DNA of 8,272 nt, from assembly GCA_946885335.1 (NCBI GenBank), contig CAMPGG010000146.1:1-8272 (forward strand), given 5' to 3'. The notes below the pieces were generated by a model. That model searched no databases. It saw only the letters and a program-made list of their open reading frames with translations, and was not told where the DNA came from. Below, in pieces: positions 6,614-8,272 of this stretch. Numbering within the stretch: the stretch's first letter is position 1; each line of letters begins with the position of its first letter. The position numbers and the translations under genes are program-made. This DNA comes from an uncultured Chitinophagaceae bacterium (GTDB lineage: Bacteria; Bacteroidota; Bacteroidia; Chitinophagales; Chitinophagaceae).

Positions 6614-8035
6614 TTAAAAATGATAGTTTAATACAAAATTATATTGAGCCATGTTTACTTTATTAAAAACATAATTTTTATTATCGTAAGTTTCTCCCTG
6701 GTTAAATTTACCTGCTACCAAAACTTGTGCTTCAAGGCCTTTCAATAATTTGTTAAACGAATATCTTATATCAGCATTTACCTGGGTATATGAAGGTAAT
6801 CCATACTTATTTAACCTGTAGTTTTTTACATCGGGTAAATGGTAGTATCCGGCAGCAAGAGATGTTTTGATCCTGGCTTTTGGAAAATGATAATTAACCT
6901 TTCCCATAAAAGCATGCACATCTCCGAAACCTTCATTGCGTTCGCGTGGTAAAAAGGTAAAGAAGGGATCCCGTCCCCATTCGCGGGGCATCAAATAACG
7001 ACCAGATTTTGTGATCCGGTTATAATTTACGCTGGTTTCCCAACGCTTATTTTTCCATCCCGCCTTTGCACCAAATGAAATGGATTTGCCATCTTTTTCA
7101 AAATATGTTTTTGATGCATCTTCGTGACCTCCATGATTTATTGCATCCTGCCTGACAGCCTGGACAGAAGCAAACAATTCTTCATTGTTTTTTAATGGAA
7201 CAGAAAAGTCGGTTTGCAGCATGGCCGTATTGAAAATGTTATCTGCCAAAACATTCCAGCCATGTAGTTTGATATTTTTGTTTAATTCAACATGACCTCC
7301 CAACAGAAATACTGCCTTGCTTTCAATATTTGTTGCATAAGCTGATTTTGAACCATCGATGTGAACACCAACAGGATAAACGCCAATGGATTCTCCAATG
7401 TCGAACCATTTGGTTGTTCCCCTTGGTGAAATTGCATAAAGCCAGCCGCCTTCAATTTTTGTATTTTTTAGCTGGTTCATTTCAAACCAAATACCTTCCA
7501 CACCCGTTGGTCTCATTCTGCCATCCTGTAAATTGATGAATGGCGTATTAATTAATTGGCGGCCGAAAACAATTTCTGAATTTTTATAATTGTATTTGAT
7601 ATATAGTTCTTCCAGCCGGTCAATATCTTTTTTGTTATAAGCATCTTCCACATCAAACAAAGCAATTTCATACCGGTTAGGCTGCCCCGTTAGACTATCG
7701 GCTTTGCCTAAATTTGACGAACCGATATTGAATGTATAAAAACCACTTACCGCAAACTGGAAACCATGAAATTTAGCCGTTTCATAACGCAAACCACCTC
7801 CGGCAGCATTTGCATAATAGTTGGTTAAACCATCCTCGTTTTGCGTGCCCATGAAAAAATATCGAAAGTGCCCGTTAAAACTTCCGCGTTTAAATGCAGA
7901 CAGCAATGAGGCAGAATCAGTTGTTTGTTCTTGTTTGCCTTTATACATTTCCGGCTTTTCAGAAATTTCCTGGTGCTGCGCATGGACAATAGAAAACATG
8001 AGCAACAGTATTGTTGCCACTAATATTTTTTTCAT
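6614..8035 (-). CDS. OprD-family outer-membrane porin
   Basis: A 473-residue outer-membrane channel. Residues 1-19 are a signal peptide (MKKILVATILLLMFSIVHA, cut before Gln20). A short polar linker follows. From about residue 48 on, the OprD-type barrel begins with FNGHFRYFFMGTQ, then a glycine- and alanine-rich stretch (YYANAAGGGLRYETAKFHGFQFAVSGFYT) typical of the family. Later strands include LEELYIKYNYKNSEIVFGRQ, WGRDPFFTFLPRERNEGFGD, and a C-terminal strand ending in Phe (YNFVLNYHF), as expected for BAM-assembled barrels. The length fits the family. OprD proteins admit small solutes such as carboxylates or amino acids; the one used here is unknown. The Crp regulator follows after 5 nt. 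Upstream, on the same strand, a membrane protein ends and a terminator intervenes, so the porin needs its own promoter or read-through. Confidence 0.9.
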   Translation of the reverse strand: MKKILVATILLLMFSIVHAQHQEISEKPEMYKGKQEQTTDSASLLSAFKRGSFNGHFRYFFMGTQNEDGLTNYYANAAGGGLRYETAKFHGFQFAVSGFYTFNIGSSNLGKADSLTGQPNRYEIALFDVEDAYNKKDIDRLEELYIKYNYKNSEIVFGRQLINTPFINLQDGRMRPTGVEGIWFEMNQLKNTKIEGGWLYAISPRGTTKWFDIGESIGVYPVGVHIDGSKSAYATNIESKAVFLLGGHVELNKNIKLHGWNVLADNIFNTAMLQTDFSVPLKNNEELFASVQAVRQDAINHGGHEDASKTYFEKDGKSISFGAKAGWKNKRWETSVNYNRITKSGRYLMPREWGRDPFFTFLPRERNEGFGDVHAFMGKVNYHFPKARIKTSLAAGYYHLPDVKNYRLNKYGLPSYTQVNADIRYSFNKLLKGLEAQVLVAGKFNQGETYDNKNYVFNKVNMAQYNFVLNYHF

Positions 8036-8070
8036 CTTCTTATTTTTTAAATCCCTGGTATTGTTTCTTC

Positions 8071-8095
8071 AAAAAAGCCGGCTAACGAAGCCGGC
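8071..8095 (-). terminator. Rho-independent terminator after the right-edge membrane protein gene
   Basis: On the minus strand a perfect 7-bp stem (GCCGGCT, 8095-8089; AGCCGGC, 8083-8077) with a 5-nt loop is followed by six Ts (8076-8071). It lies 83 nt after the stop of the membrane-protein gene and 36 nt before the porin ATG. An outer pair, CCCTGG (8100-8095) with CCAGGG (8058-8053), could form a longer stem that spans the T-tract. Confidence 0.88.
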
Positions 8096-8106
8096 CAGGG
8101 TATTTG

Positions 8107-8139
8107 CACATTTACATTTTAACATCGACACTTATACAA
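8107..8139 (-). promoter_or_regulatory. Possible porin-operon promoter
   Basis: On the minus strand TTG (8139-8137) is followed 22 nt later by TAAATGTG (8114-8107), one base from the Bacteroidota -7 consensus TAnnTTTG. A start near 8100 would place the terminator hairpin at the very 5' end of the porin mRNA. The match is weak and the spacing long, but little other room exists for a promoter between the upstream gene and the porin. Confidence 0.25.
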
Positions 8140-8178
8140 TTGGGCTTATTCCAAATATTTATAAATTAAAATATAAGT

Positions 8179-8272
8179 TTAGTGGGGTAGCTTGTTTTTG
8201 AAGTATCCATATAAATAAGTACCAAATATGGCAAAAAGGAAAACGATACCCATAGATAAAAATCCATAACCA
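8179..8272 (-). CDS. C-terminal fragment of an integral membrane protein
   Basis: A frame open at the right edge ends at TAA (8181-8179) and gives 30 residues: GYGFLSMGIVFLFAIFGTYL followed by YGYFKNKLPH. This is one membrane helix with a short basic tail, as at the end of a multi-helix transporter such as an MFS-type permease. The fragment is too short to name the family. It is followed by a strong terminator, which supports it being the true end of a gene. Its position upstream of a porin suggests an inner-membrane transport partner, by context only. Confidence 0.7.
   Translation of the reverse strand, partial: GYGFLSMGIVFLFAIFGTYLYGYFKNKLPH

Noticed and set aside
7821..8201. 126-codon plus-strand open frame
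   Set aside because: It lies antisense to the porin and crosses the terminator; the porin frame has clear signal peptide and barrel features.
1..8272. CRISPR array, tRNA, rRNA, insertion sequence or integrase
   Set aside because: I read both strands for regularly spaced repeats, transposase motifs and tRNA-like folds and saw none.

Overview
The window looks like chromosomal DNA from a Bacteroidota bacterium, plausibly Chitinophagaceae or a close relative. The evidence is an AT-rich sequence, genes mostly without Shine-Dalgarno sites, signal peptides cut just before Gln, an outer-membrane barrel protein of the Bacteroidota-typical OMP_b-brl_3 type, and Crp and two-component regulators with Bacteroidota features. 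The family assignments come from reading motifs; no database search was possible.

Layout from left to right. (1) Positions 1-1868, minus strand: the first 622 codons of a TonB-receptor-like outer-membrane beta-barrel protein, cut by the window edge. (2) Positions 2022-4382, minus strand, read right to left: a 75-residue unrecognised protein with a Pro/Cys tail, a 7-TM membrane protein with a GTG start, a HisKA_3 sensor kinase overlapping it by 43 nt, and a NarL/LuxR-type response regulator. This looks like one signalling operon, with the barrel gene 153 bp downstream. (3) Positions 4383-4823: a gene-poor stretch with a clear minus-strand intrinsic terminator and two nearly identical 18-bp dyads exactly 240 bp apart. 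(4) Positions 4824-5909, plus strand: an exported clan GH-A (GH5-like) glycoside hydrolase. (5) Positions 5976-8035, minus strand: an OprD-type porin and a cysteine-rich Crp/Fnr regulator, 5 nt apart. (6) Positions 8036-8178: a strong intrinsic terminator serving the next gene, which also lies where the porin's leader should be. (7) Positions 8179-8272, minus strand: the last 30 residues of a membrane protein.

How they may work together: the 7-TM protein and the short kinase probably form a split membrane sensor that phosphorylates the response regulator. The repeated dyads next to the small gene's putative promoter are candidate operators, possibly for that regulator, though this is inference. 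The porin, its co-transcribed Crp regulator and the separate upstream membrane protein look like a small-solute uptake locus under Crp control; the solute is not readable from the sequence. The least explained parts are the 4155-4705 stretch (small protein, dyads and orphan terminator) and the nested hairpin before the porin.
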